Shown: one piece after another, positions 47,378-58,542 of the stretch | How the letters are laid out: each line of letters begins with the position of its first letter | Numbering within the stretch: the stretch's first letter is position 1 | Assembly: GCA_020726505.1 (NCBI GenBank) | Contig: JAHLEZ010000022.1 | Location: 1,015,258-1,079,257, forward strand | Source of the DNA: Leptodontidium sp. MPI-SDFR-AT-0119 | Taxonomy: Eukaryota; Ascomycota; Leotiomycetes; Helotiales; Leptodontidiaceae | Direction: 5' to 3' | Length of the DNA stretch: 64,000 nucleotides | Program-made: the position numbers and the translations under genes | The notes under the pieces: generated by a model | What the model saw: only the letters and a program-made list of their open reading frames with translations | Told to the model about the DNA's origin: nothing | Databases searched by the model: none

Positions 47378-48444
47378 CTAATAATGACCACCATGCCCAC
47401 CGTGTTCACCGTTCTCGGGCTCACACTTCCAGCTCCAGTGGCAGAAGGGGAATGTACGCTTGATAGAGCAAGACCAGTCCAGCTTGCAAACTGGTGGGTG
47501 AGGAATCGTTGGGTAAGTGGGCACGGGTGCTGCAGAGGAGACTGGACAGGCGGTTGTGACGGGGGCTTTGGTGGTCGTTTTCATGGTGGTTGGAGGTTTC
47601 GGAGTTGTGGTTGGGGACTTGGAAGTAGTGGTGGGAGCTTTTGTTGTAGTAGTTGGAGGATTTGGAGTAGTAGTTGGAGGCTTTGAAGTTGTGGTGGAAG
47701 GCTTTGAAGTAGTAGGAGGCTTTTGAGTAGTAGTAGGAGGTTTTGAAGTTGTGGTGGAAGGCTTTGAAGTAGTAGGAGGCTTTGAAGTTGTCGTGGGAGG
47801 GGCTGCAGTGGAGGTTGAAGGCGGCGCGGGGGAGAATGTGACAGCATTAGCACAGGCACCATCTACACTCTTCGTAGCTATAGCGGAGTTGAAAGCTGCG
47901 TTGATGCAGGAAGCAGCTGCACTACCAGCGGCTTTGGCACCAGCAGGAGCAATTGCTATCAAGGCAGAAGCGAAATCGGCAGATTCGCCTTGGAGCTATA
48001 TAACACATATAAGTCAGTTGCGATTTGGGGTATAGGACGGAATCAGGGAGTATTAACTGCAGTCAAGTCGCCAGCGACGACGCTTTGGACACCAGCTGAT
48101 GTGAAAGCACCATTCTTTGACACCACAGCATTGAGAGCAGCAACAATGCTGGGGATGAGGTTCTTGACGGCACTGATGACGGATGATGCGTCAGCATCTG
48201 AGATAGGCCCGGTGGTCGCTTGAGTATCACTGGTTCCCTTCTTGATTGCTGTCTCAAGAGCGCCTTCGGCAGAGATAAGCCCAGCTGCATCGTTGATTGA
48301 GGCAAAAGCGTTGACAGCCGTTGTCAAAGACTTGGTGTCAGAGTCGATAGTCGCAATATCAGCGAGGATGGTAGGTGTGTCGCGAGCAACAATAACTGCG
48401 TCGCTGCTTACAGCAAGTGCGAGCATGAGAATAGAAGGCCTCAT
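47378..48444 (-). CDS. HsbA-type surface-binding protein with Thr/Pro stalk and Cys/His tail
   Basis: Exons 48444-48058 and 47995-47378, 62-bp intron (donor GTTAAT), 334 residues. The chosen ATG begins a signal peptide (MRPSILMLALAVSSDAVIVA); the ORF is open upstream but that would bury the signal. The HsbA domain (about 20-175) has ILADIATIDSDTKSLTTAVNAF, a variable helical middle and, across the intron, LTALQGESADFASALIAIAP. HsbA proteins are secreted, coat hydrophobic surfaces and help recruit enzymes such as cutinases. After it come about 100 residues of TTTSKPPTT-type repeats, a likely O-glycosylated stalk, then a short terminal region with six Cys, several Trp and a Gly-His end (CKLDWSCSIKRTFPFCHWSW, ending GHGGHY). 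The tail is not part of classical HsbA. Confidence 0.88.
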
Positions 48445-51400
48445 TTTGAGATAAAAGAATGAAAAATGTTGCAAGAGGCGTGGAGTGAGAGTCAAGTTCG
48501 GTTGAGGAAGAGTGGATACTTGGAAGAATGAGAGAGAGCGATGAACCTTTATAGCCATCCCTTCCGTTGATTTTCTGCCACAGAGTGATCATAAACCTCT
48601 TTGAAGTTATTAAATCACATGTATACCTCGGTCATGTTAGTGCGTTACTGGCTCGGTGGAAATTAACTTTGACTGCTCAAAGAACAGCGAGGTAAAGTTG
48701 TGTCAAACTAAGATTCTGTATTGTCTTTATTCTGACAGTTAACATTAGCTTATGCACCACTGTCACACATAGTGCTATAGCTAAAGTCCCCAGGTTCTTA
48801 CGATTGTACTGTTGTACAGCAGTCAAGTATTGTCCCTGGTCGACAAGGGGGGTGCGGGCCTGGCAGCTTTACTTCTTTTAGTACTAAATAGAAGTTGAAC
48901 TTGGTGTGAGAAAGTTAGTGCGTTCTGAGGATGTTACTCTGTTGAGTTGAGAGCCTCAACCCCCTGGTCAACCAGGGACAACACTTCACGGTTGTATCAT
49001 CGTACACAGCAAGAGAATAAGGCAACAAAAGGGAGGCAACCGGCTTGTCGTCTCGGCTTCTCCGAGGATGGCAACTAACACATGCTTGAATGGGGAGGTG
49101 TAAAGCTTCCCCGCAGAAGTCATGCATCGTCTGGAAGTAGAAAAGTTGAGGAGAACTCCTGCAAAGGATCTCTTAGTAGAGCTAACGCCGAGGCGCTCCT
49201 AATGAGATCAGCTGGTTCAAGATCTGGTCTTCCGAAAACCTTGGAGCCTAGTCTAGAGTCTTTGGACACTTCGTCGTGGAAGCCACGAGGATTAAAATTG
49301 GACAGTCGTTAGGCAAAATTTCCTGGACTGTAGTTCACGGGAACCATATTCTAGTATTGGCCTGGACCCATCGTGACATTACATGATAGGTGGCATATCT
49401 CATGGTATGTTGGATTTGTAAACCGAGGGCCTCGTCTATTCTTTACTTCGAGGCTGGCCAAATTCGTCTCCGGTGAAGCGGGAACTTGCCTCCGCTCTCT
49501 TTACTTTAACACGGAGTCAGGGACCATAAGGTAACCTTTCGTTTAAAGTCTCAAGATTATTATAGGACAATTACTTCAAGGAAAAGACCCCCTCGGGTAG
49601 TTCAAGTAAGTGTCGACTTCAACGGTTAAAGTGAATTATTTACGATTTTAAATCGGTTCACCGGTCACGAAATTGGATCGCCTCGAAGCCAACATGAAAG
49701 CGTACGAGCCTGCGGCATAATGTCCGCTTGGCCCGCCGAGTATTCTCGTCAAATCATTTTCATAAGATTTGATGTACTCAGACGCGGGGCATACGGTGGT
49801 GCGGGTACCAGTAACCCAGCCGGGCCTTAAACCGGACGATCTCTTAGTATCGTCCAATTTAATTGGCAAAAGGACGGGAGATGTTGCGTGAGAAACCCCG
49901 GCATTGGATGCGTTAGAGCCTCAACGAACAAGCACATGCCACCTCGGTATGGCTTCCGCTGCTTGCTAATCTTGATGGAGGAGTTAGCTCCTCTTTACAC
50001 CATGTTCGAGAGATGCGGGGAACCACAGGGCTAATTCAGTCCAGTCCCATGCATGATGCGCCTGGTGAATATAAGAAAGTCCAAGCCTCAGCTTCCAGAG
50101 CAACTTGATAACATTTTCGGTTTGTTTGTGGTTTCAAGGCTTATTTACTTGCCGATGACGATTCTTGAACCAGTTGATTTCTCCAACAAGAGGCCGTAGT
50201 CCAAGAGCGTGTACTCAGCTGGGTTAGGAAAATTCTATCGTCAAATGATTCGTTTCGCACAGCCAGCATTTATTTATCTGCCAAGAGGTCCATGGGATGA
50301 ACTGCGTGAAGGGAGGAAACTGGGTTTCATAAAGTACTAGATCGATCTAGGAAAATTTCCCCACGATCCCCAAGTAGTGCAGCACAGTGTTCCTGGACCG
50401 GCGGCCCTATCCTTCACTAGCCCCAGCTAGTAGAAAGCTTCATGCAGAGAAACCTACTTAAGATGAAGCTAGTGGAGAGTTCCCCCGAGCTAGTCATGAC
50501 GTTGCCCCTTACGTGAATGGCCGCGGGCCAGGAACGCTTCGCACTACCACCCAGCCGCCCCCATTGGGAAATAAGATGAGGGGAGATTTCCAGCCTCTTT
50601 GAAATAGAGGGGTACTAAGTCCTTCATTTAAGACCGCGTTGAATAGCAAGCGGACGGCTCAGGAGGCAAAGCTATCTAGGCACTAATTCAATTGCCTCGG
50701 TAGTAGCACATGTCACTGAGACAATACAGCAAGAAACCGAAAGGAGGCAAGATGAGAAGACTTGAGGTTGCGGTTTTTTGGTGCGAGAGGTGCGCTTCTC
50801 GGTTTCGGACCGGGATTGAGGTTTTACCGCTAGTCACTTGCTACAGATAGAAAGAAAAAATATGGTATTTTTGCGGGGAAGGTATTTCTAACAACAAAAA
50901 AGAATTTGAAGGAAAGTTTAGAAGATACCGCCATTGATAAAAGCTATTAGGGGAGAGGGGGGGAGCATGGAAAATTGAAGCTAAGGCTTGTTGAGCAGAG
51001 GTTCGGGTTTGGGGCTGGATTTGTGTTTCTCATATACTGTCATCACTGTTGCGAAAATTACTGCGAGAGTTCTGACTCTTAGCGGATAAAAGTATGGGTA
51101 GTGTTTTGGGCCTAGATATTGCTCAGTATATTGTATAAAGAGCAACGGGCAGAAAGAAATTTGAGGCCTCAAATGCTGAGCAAAGCTTCTACGGACCAAA
51201 GGGGTGGAGACCAGATGATTTTCTTTTTACAAGAGGCTACCGCCGTGTATTTTACCTTTGTGTATGATTCTTCGCACAGAGGGAACTGCACTCATATTCC
51301 AGAAACAAGTCAAGACCACTGAGCTAAGACGAACCGAATCTGCTGGATATTGAGGCACGATTTTGGATCGAGACGGAGCGGTGAGGGGTGCTGAAGGGGT

Positions 51401-53948
51401 GCGCCTGGAGAGTCGGACAGAAAGCTAGCATTACAAATGGCGATGCCGAGGTGGACACGAAATTCCCGAATTTCCGAGTTTCGAGGCATAGCCGAGACGG
51501 CACGAGATGGGCTCGCTAGTAATTTGATCGATCGGATGAGGGGAAGGTGAGTTCGCGGTATTCGCATAGGACGAGAGAAGAATACAAAGAGAAAACATCT
51601 TCCACAACGATTTTTTAACATTTGTATAATATGTCATATCTTGATTGTACAGATTTCTCAAGCTGGTTCATAGTCTGGGGGTTTCATGGATAAGGGTTGT
51701 TTTGATTCTCTTCAGAGATTCTGTCTTGGTGTTGATTAATGGCAGATGACGCTATTGACGAGCTGGCAACAACTATCTGCTCATTATCCAACCGCAGAAC
51801 TGATGTCCAATCCCATGTATGTGGCCCATGTATATCCTCTAGTTCCTCGGCAAATAATTTTCTCGTAGCTCGCTTTAGTTGAACAAACCCAGCTTCGCTT
51901 GCAACCCGATGTCGACGAACCCCACGAGGCAGCGCTAGCGATGCGAAGAAAAGCCGAAATAGTTTGCATAACTTGTAGCCAAATAAGAAGATTTCTGTCA
52001 TATGGCATCAGTGACCTATTCTCCACGAGAGCGCCACTCTTAAAAGGTTCAGGTAGATGCGAATAATGGGAGCTTCTTTAAAATCATGACTAGCTCATGG
52101 TTTCTACGAGTCAATGCGGAAGTCCTCACCACGGGGTGAGGTGCGCACACTCTGAGTTTTGCCGTTTTGATCTTCGGATCGGTAGGGGCAATGTTGTTTA
52201 TTTTTTCTTCCCCCCCCCCCCCTCCTTTTTTCTTTCTGAGATTGTCTTCTTCTTTCTTTGTGTTTGTTGGTTTTTTGTTTTGTTTACTCGGCTGAATTTT
52301 GCGGGGCTGCTGGGGTGACGGGAATAAGCGAGTTTCTTGAAAGGAGCTGGCTTTTTGGTGTTGCGGCTGCGCCAAGTAGGTGCCACAGGTTCAGCCAGCC
52401 GCCCCCACTACTGCAACCAATTGAAGTACCCCTTTGGTGACTGGTTTGATAATTCATTTTCAATCAGGTTGTGTCGATCATTCTTGGCCTGCCAGTTTTC
52501 ATTTGACTGAATGACAGGACGGAAGAAGTTTCCAGCTTCTTGTACGAAAGGGGGTTTGCGGTTGCTCTCGTCCAGCCTGGTATTTTCCTTCGCTACTTAT
52601 AGAAATTTGTGGGGAGGGTCAGAGTATTCGACGTTATTCTGTGGTTAGTACTGTAGCACCTTGCTGATGACAACGGTGGACGAGACCCACTGCAAACCCC
52701 CTTTCGTACAAGAAGCAGAGTAAGAGAAACCAACCAGAAGTCAATAAGTGTTTTGATGACGACGATCCACTTGCTGCTATTGTCTGGTAATAAGACTGGC
52801 TGCTGTTGGGCGAATCGAAACGCCTCAGTCAGGGATCGAATCCTTTGATTAGGTGTGCATGAGCCTCAGGTTCGGGGCTCAAAATATGAAAGAGGCAATG
52901 TACCGAAATAAAGACAGGCAATGAAACCGGGGAAGGTGACCAGAGGTCACTAGGTCCATGAAACCCGCAATGCAAGGAAGTTCGAGACTGTTTTCAGTAC
53001 TTGTGATGCTTGGGGGAGGTCCTTGGGACATCATACGATCTCACTGTAATTGTGATTGTGGCTTGGTAGTGCTGGTGTTGGTGTTTCTCATGTCAGTCAA
53101 GCCGCTGTGGCGGTTCGGTCAGCATAACATCAAATGATGAGAATGCAAAACCTTGTATAAATCTGTCGTCATCGGTGAACTCTCCGAATGTTTAAGGCGC
53201 TTCCAGCCAGACCAAGCGCTATGGTATCGCCCTACGGACATTTAAATGCTTAAAGGACTTCAGATAGTATTGACCTAGTATTCTAAGACTGCTGAATAGT
53301 AGGATAATCTGTTTAGAATCTAGTCATAATACTTCAACGAGGCAAGAATTATGATAGAAGCTTAAACAACTAGAGTAGAATTATGCTGGAAATCGTTCAT
53401 GATACTATTATGAATCCAAATTTGTCATTCCCCAGAGTGTATCAAGCCATGGATCCGACCCCAGCCGGAAATCTGTGATTACGATATGAACTTCTTAGTT
53501 CTAATAATGGGTTCTCTCACTACGTCGGCCCAAAGCAAGCTTTGATGAAGTCTTGCGATACCTGAGGCCAATGGAAGTGGCTGACTGGTGACTAGACTAG
53601 CCTTCGCAGCTTCATTTGCTTCATCACGATAATTTTCTCGTTTCAAACAACCTGTTGGAGAGAGGGCTGCCAGCTCTATGTCTACCACATGCGAGTTTCA
53701 TGTACATGCATATGTACAGGAAGACCGGAAATTGATCCTGTTCGTCAGAAATGGCCGATGGGTGCTTCACCCACGCAGATTCGACGTGGCGGGTCACAAC
53801 AGACGCGACCGAATAGCCTGAAAGTACGTCCAACCCTCCTGGCTCGTCGACCAACTGAGAAGATGGGTATCAAGATTCTGCTTTTTGGGAGCTTCGACAC
53901 TGGTACCTACCATCATTACCACACCATCGACTGCGGAAGAAAGGAGCG
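48445..53948. other. 5.5-kb gene-poor region
   Basis: No supported gene. It starts with the HsbA promoter, holds one inverted-repeat element (48799-49005), a pyrimidine tract with thirteen C (52210-52222), and many short frames without domain character. The longest, at 51684-52026 on the minus strand and 49648-49869 on the minus strand, are not convincing. The base composition does not look like the A/T-rich result of repeat-induced mutation. The right end holds the NLR-like gene's promoter. Confidence 0.5.
48799..49005. repeat. Imperfect long inverted repeat, possible MITE remnant
   Basis: Left arm about 48799-48856, right arm about 48952-49005 in reverse complement. The central block TGTCCCTGGT (48831-48840) is matched exactly by 48980-48971; flanking bases (GT-AC-x-AGTCAAGTAT versus AACCGTGAAGTGT, and CGACAAGGGGGGT versus TGACCAGGGGGTT) match in part. 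Spacer about 95 bp. Size about 200 bp with arms at the ends resembles a small non-autonomous DNA element; no clear target duplication was seen. Confidence 0.5.
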
Positions 53949-56838
53949 ATGGAAACACTGCTTGCACCCGATCTGGCCGGAGCCATCTTTTGTTTCGTCA
54001 CGTCTGCACGAGAGATCGTATCTCTAGGAACGGAAAGAATGAAGTCATCAACAGCTGTAGTTGATGCCCATCTTGGGTACGAATCCATGATACAAGGCAT
54101 TTCCGGTGCCTACGACTCGATCCGACTTGCGAACTCCTTGAACTTCGATTCCAGAAAGCACGCGAGGCTTCACGATGAAGCTCTGACCAGGATTTGCGAG
54201 GAATGCCATTCGCTACATGACATCTTCAAGGATATCGTCACGGAGCTGCAGGTGGAAGGGAGTACTGAGAAGAAAGAGGTGCTCTGTGCGACGCCGAAGT
54301 TTGTTTGGAGATTTGGTGGGCATCACGGGCTTGAGGAACTCGATAAGCGTCTGTTGGAGCTTGAGCTCCAGATTGACGAACACATCCCCTCTTATATCAG
54401 GTTAGGTCTCTCATCAAACGCATGCACCAATAGCTGATTGTTCGATATCAAGATCCCAGAAGGAGTCGACCGAAAAATGGGTCCAGGAGCTCGCCGAAAA
54501 ATCGCGCCGACTAAACATCAACAGATCCAAAGAGCTGCAACAACTGGTAGTAGATACAAATAACGCTTTCCGAGACCTTTCTATTTCACCAACAGCGTCA
54601 GAGCATAGCGAAGGTAACGATAACATTGTTGATCGACGACGGAGGCCACGTTCGGGCACATTTGGGCCAGGAAAATCAGCAAGCGACATCATCATTGCTT
54701 TTTCCATCATTGCGAAACAAGCAAGAAAATATGCCGCAGAGTGTCACATTGTACAAAGCCTTGCATCCACCAGAAGAAAGGACCGTTATCAGGACGATAC
54801 TGTGAAAGGAACTTCGCCAGCTTCTGAACGGCCTCGCTACCCTTCCTCCATCAGCAGTCCCTCCCTGGATCACTTCAACGAATGGCTCGAAAATGGCACA
54901 GGAATATTTTGGATACTAGGAACAACGGGAACTGGCAAGTCAACCTTTATGACACAGCTTTCAGCGACTACAGATACTAAAGACGCGCTCCTGCGATGGG
55001 GAGGGAACTTGCCTGTTATTTCAGCGTCCTTTGGCTCCGAAGACCCTAGGACGACGACTCAATATTCTATCGACGACCTTTTTCGCTCTATTTTTCTCTA
55101 CATTATCCGACAATGCCCTTCACTCATTGCAGCTTCATCTCTCAAGGAATGGTCATATCTGGGTGAAGCTCGCGGAAGGCAGTTTGGAGATGTCGCATTC
55201 CGTCATGAAGATCTGGCCCTGGCACTCGAGTCTCTCTGCCGAGTGCATGAATTCAATGCAAAGTTCTGCTTCTTCATTGACGGCCTTGATGAACACGGGG
55301 GCTACAATAAAGGAGTTGGGTCCCTATTCAAGAGGCTTTGCTCACTCCCATTCATCAAGATGTGTGTGACAGGTCGACCGAAGGACACAATTGGGGATCC
55401 GCCCACAAACGAACCTACCCAATGCATTCTCCTGCCAGATCTTATGGATGGATATATTTGTCACTACATAGACAAAAAACTGGCCGAAAATTCTTGGATT
55501 GAACAACAGGAGCCCGCTACATATTGGCGAAAGGACGTTTTCGAGTACCTGCGAAAGGAATCAGCTGGGAGCTTTGTATGGATTGACCTGGCCTTCTCTA
55601 GAGCGCTGAGTGATATGAAAGCTTTGGACGACATGTGCGACTTGCTGACGAAATTGAAACAACTTCCGATCAATCTACAAGACCTGCTTCTTCATATCTT
55701 GAACGACGTACAAGAGGAGGACCGCGATCAGCAGGCTAGGATACTCTTGCTTGCTAGCCAAGCTCGCGAGCCTTTGAGCGTCTTGGCATTTTCATTTCTC
55801 GGCGAAGAGAGCCCAGACGCAGTATTGGCTAGAGCAGCAGTACCTATGGGGCAGCCAGAACTGGATAGCAGATGCGAAGCTTCAAAAAGACAAGTCTTGG
55901 AACGATCTGGATGTCTTGTAGATGTTATTCCGTCAAGTGGAACCAGGTCCGGGGAGCTTGTTGTTTTCTCGCACAGTTCTGTTCGAGATTACATTCGAAG
56001 CACCGAGGCACGGCAAATACTCACTCAGCGACTGAAAACACCATTCGATCTCCAGAGAGAACTCTGCAACATTTTGTTGGCTCAGATTAAGTTCCACAAG
56101 GTTGGTCCAATGTGGGAAGAGGGGGGGCAGATCCATGAACTTGTTCTTCAATTTCTGCATGAGGCGAAGGTCTATGAACTTGCTTCCAGCGATGTCCTTG
56201 GCGTACATATCAACGAGCTCGAAGCAATCGTGCATCAACGGAAAGGTCAAACGTTTTGGTGGTGGCAGAAACGATCCATTGAAAAGGGTGAAAGTACATC
56301 GACTTTCCTCGAGCTCCTGATTCGATACCAACTCGTGGGCTATCTAAGATGGCGGTTCAAGAACTTCCCGCAGCTTGTTCCACGAGTACTTGAGATGGCG
56401 AATCTGCTGGAATCGGCATTGATCCCTCCAGCTGGGACTCAAATCAACCCTGAGTTGGTGAGGACGTTTCTCGATCATGGGGCTGACCCAGATTACCCCA
56501 CGGACCATGGACATCATTTGGACGCCAAACCTACTCCATGGCGATTATTTCTGTTGCATCTAATTCAGTCTACGCAAAGAAATGACTCAACGCAGCTCGG
56601 GCCAAGCCAAGACCGCTTTCTTGCCATTGAACACTTGATCAACGCAGGCGCTGATCTGGAGACTCCTCTTTGCCCAGCCACCACCAATGGCTCTGGTAGT
56701 ATTGCAGCAAAGCTGAGTGTAGAAGAGGTAATCCGAATAGTGTCTTCTCCAGAAGATGCGTCATATCTCTGTAGACTGGTTGAGCAGCGAAGGAAACAAC
56801 AGAATGTGTCACTTTCTGGCTGGCTCGGGTGGAGATAG
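53949..56838 (+). CDS. NLR-like NACHT protein with fungal STAND N-terminal region
   Basis: Exons 53949-54400 and 54453-56838, 52-bp intron, 945 residues. Fungal NLR-like proteins are signal-sensing NTPases tied to self/non-self recognition and cell death. Residues 1-150 (LAPDLAGAIFCFVTSAREIVSL, helical with heptad-like spacing) resemble the N-terminal region common in such STAND proteins. The NACHT domain starts at about 300: IFWILGTTGTGKSTFM is Walker A and FCFFIDGLDEHGG Walker B, followed by IKMCVTGRP. After it comes the usual helical region (ASG-VW-like SAGSFVWIDLAFSRAL, LPINLQDLLLHIL; DUF7791 type) and FSHSSVRDYI. The C-terminus has two degenerate ankyrin-like units (FLDHGADPDYP, LINAGADLETP) rather than a full repeat array. 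No effector gene is adjacent. Confidence 0.9.
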
Positions 56839-57287
56839 ATTTAGTAGACTTGTTACTTTGTTCTGCTTCTGCGTTCATGTACAGAGATTAGTTTGAGACA
56901 TGACAATGATTTTCTCTGCTATTATATACACGAATCTTTCATTATTGGGTTCGTCTATTCCTGAGGGGTTTCTTCTATTTCGTCCTATTTTAACGCTGGA
57001 TTGGGGAGCGATTCGATACGAAATTGGAAACTGGGGAATCTATAGGAGCTTGTTACTGGCGATATCCCTTGATCTCTTTATTAGACATGATAGACATCAA
57101 TGGAAACATTAAGGAACGACCGCGGTTTTCTCACATATCTCTAACAAGCATTGAAGGCCTTTTTCTTTTGCACCTTGTGTTCTTGAGCTTGACATTTATC
57201 CACCCCACTTTCTAAAATGAAGCCTAGGTAGGTTCCACACGCTGCATTGCTTTTGCATTGACGGAGCTACTTAATTGGCTGCTAATC
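56839..57287. other. Convergent spacer
   Basis: 449 bp with the NLR-like gene's 3' UTR and the 3' side of the small interrupted ORF. Nothing recognised. Confidence 0.5.
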
Positions 57288-57824
57288 TCAAATTTCCGTC
57301 TCCCCACGCAACACATTTGAGTCGAAATTCTCCTCGCTGATATCAAAAAACTTCGAGTATTGCAATTTTGTTCCTATCAAACGTGCGTAGAATGAATCGG
57401 AAAGACATCTAGCTGCGCTACCAAAACCTCCATCAATAACAGTTGCAGAAACTTGGCAAGGTAGCCAGAAAGCAAATGTGCCAGTGTCGTATCTGTCATC
57501 TGGACGGTTGAGGTTGATGTTCGCTCTCCACTTTTCTTCTGGCTGAGAGTTTCTGGTAAAGGCTTCGAAGGAGGTGTGGTCGAGGGGACCAAGTTGTTGT
57601 GAGTCGCGAATGATATCGAACATCCCGTCGAGAGATGTAAAGGTGCGGCCAATCATCACAGCCAACTGGTGCATTGGTGCACCATACTCGTGCTAGCGGC
57701 GAGACTGCTTGATACCCCATTCTTCTTGGACAGCGCCCAAGTCTGATTCTGGAACAGGCCGTCTGAGTTGAGTAATATTTAGCTCCAAGTGCCCTCTGCC
57801 GATGCCGGAGTCTGTGAAAGACAT
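57288..57824 (-). pseudogene. Small unknown gene with in-frame TAG
   Basis: The minus-strand frame from ATG at 57824 to the stop at 57288 is 178 codons with a single TAG at 57695-57693. Before it: MSFTDSGIGRGHLELNI, PVPESDLGAVQEEWG; after it: MHQLAVMIGRTFTSLDGMFD and WLPCQVSATVIDGGFGSAA. No GT-AG pair can remove the stop and keep the frame. No family was recognised. The stop could have come from CAG by a C-to-T change. It may be a dead gene, a truncated one starting at the Met at 57674, or a base error. Confidence 0.35.
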
Positions 57825-58542
57825 CGTGATGTGATCGTTGAAAAGCCTCTGTGATATTTAGTAGTTGTGTGAAATGGAAAGAAGAAAGAATGCGGGCTAA
57901 GGAATTTATATTTGCGATCGACGAGATGCGTTGGCGCTAGGTTAGTTCCCATATTTTAGTTTACATCTAAAGGAGAAATGAAGCCTCCTGAGCCATTTTA
58001 GTGCCCTTTACAACTTCTAGCTTCAAATCTAGCCTGGGCTCCTAGTGCTTGAGTCTTGTGTTGTGCTCTGTTCCATTCCACCAGTTCCCTTTACCTCAAA
58101 GTACTATTGTAAGGCAGTAAACGAACCAATAATATTCGCGCAATGCCGGAAAGAAAACAGACACCCATGGGGTGAGTGCAACTACATCACCGACAGGTCC
58201 AAAGACACCAAAACCTGATGCACAATCGAGAAATGGGATATGGGATCGGATTAATGATTTACGAAGTGTTTTTCGATTTAACGACTAATACACAGACAAC
58301 AAAGACAGACCAAAGTCCCGCACCTTATGATATGATAGTAAACGCCCTCATGCCCACCCATAGTCGAGACGCCCAAACTCAAGACGCCACTCAATGTGAG
58401 CATGTGGGGAAAAAAGACAGAAAATACAAGGAAGGGAGTCATTATCATCATGCAGTCGCTCCGATGCAATGATCGCGAAAAACAAAATCCCAAACGCCCG
58501 CCTACACCTCAATATTCATACAAGAACAAGACCTTGATTAAT
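57825..58542. other. Intergenic, nothing recognised
   Basis: 718 bp on the 3' side of the kinesin gene, including its likely 3' UTR. The plus-strand frame 58176-58472 has no domain features. Confidence 0.5.

Noticed and set aside
49648..49869. 73-codon minus-strand frame
   Set aside because: Looks slightly coding but is isolated in gene-free DNA and matches nothing I know.
49318..50750. Possible decayed transposon
   Set aside because: Many CTAG words and short inverted matches, but no terminal repeats, coding remnants or strong base bias.
51684..52026. Overlapping minus-strand frames of 80-105 codons
   Set aside because: One looks mildly protein-like (LEDIHGPHTWDW) but there is no family match, no support upstream and no clear splice model.
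52820..52860. T-arm-like sequence (GGGATCGAATCC), possible tRNA
   Set aside because: No matching acceptor stem, D-arm or anticodon arm upstream.
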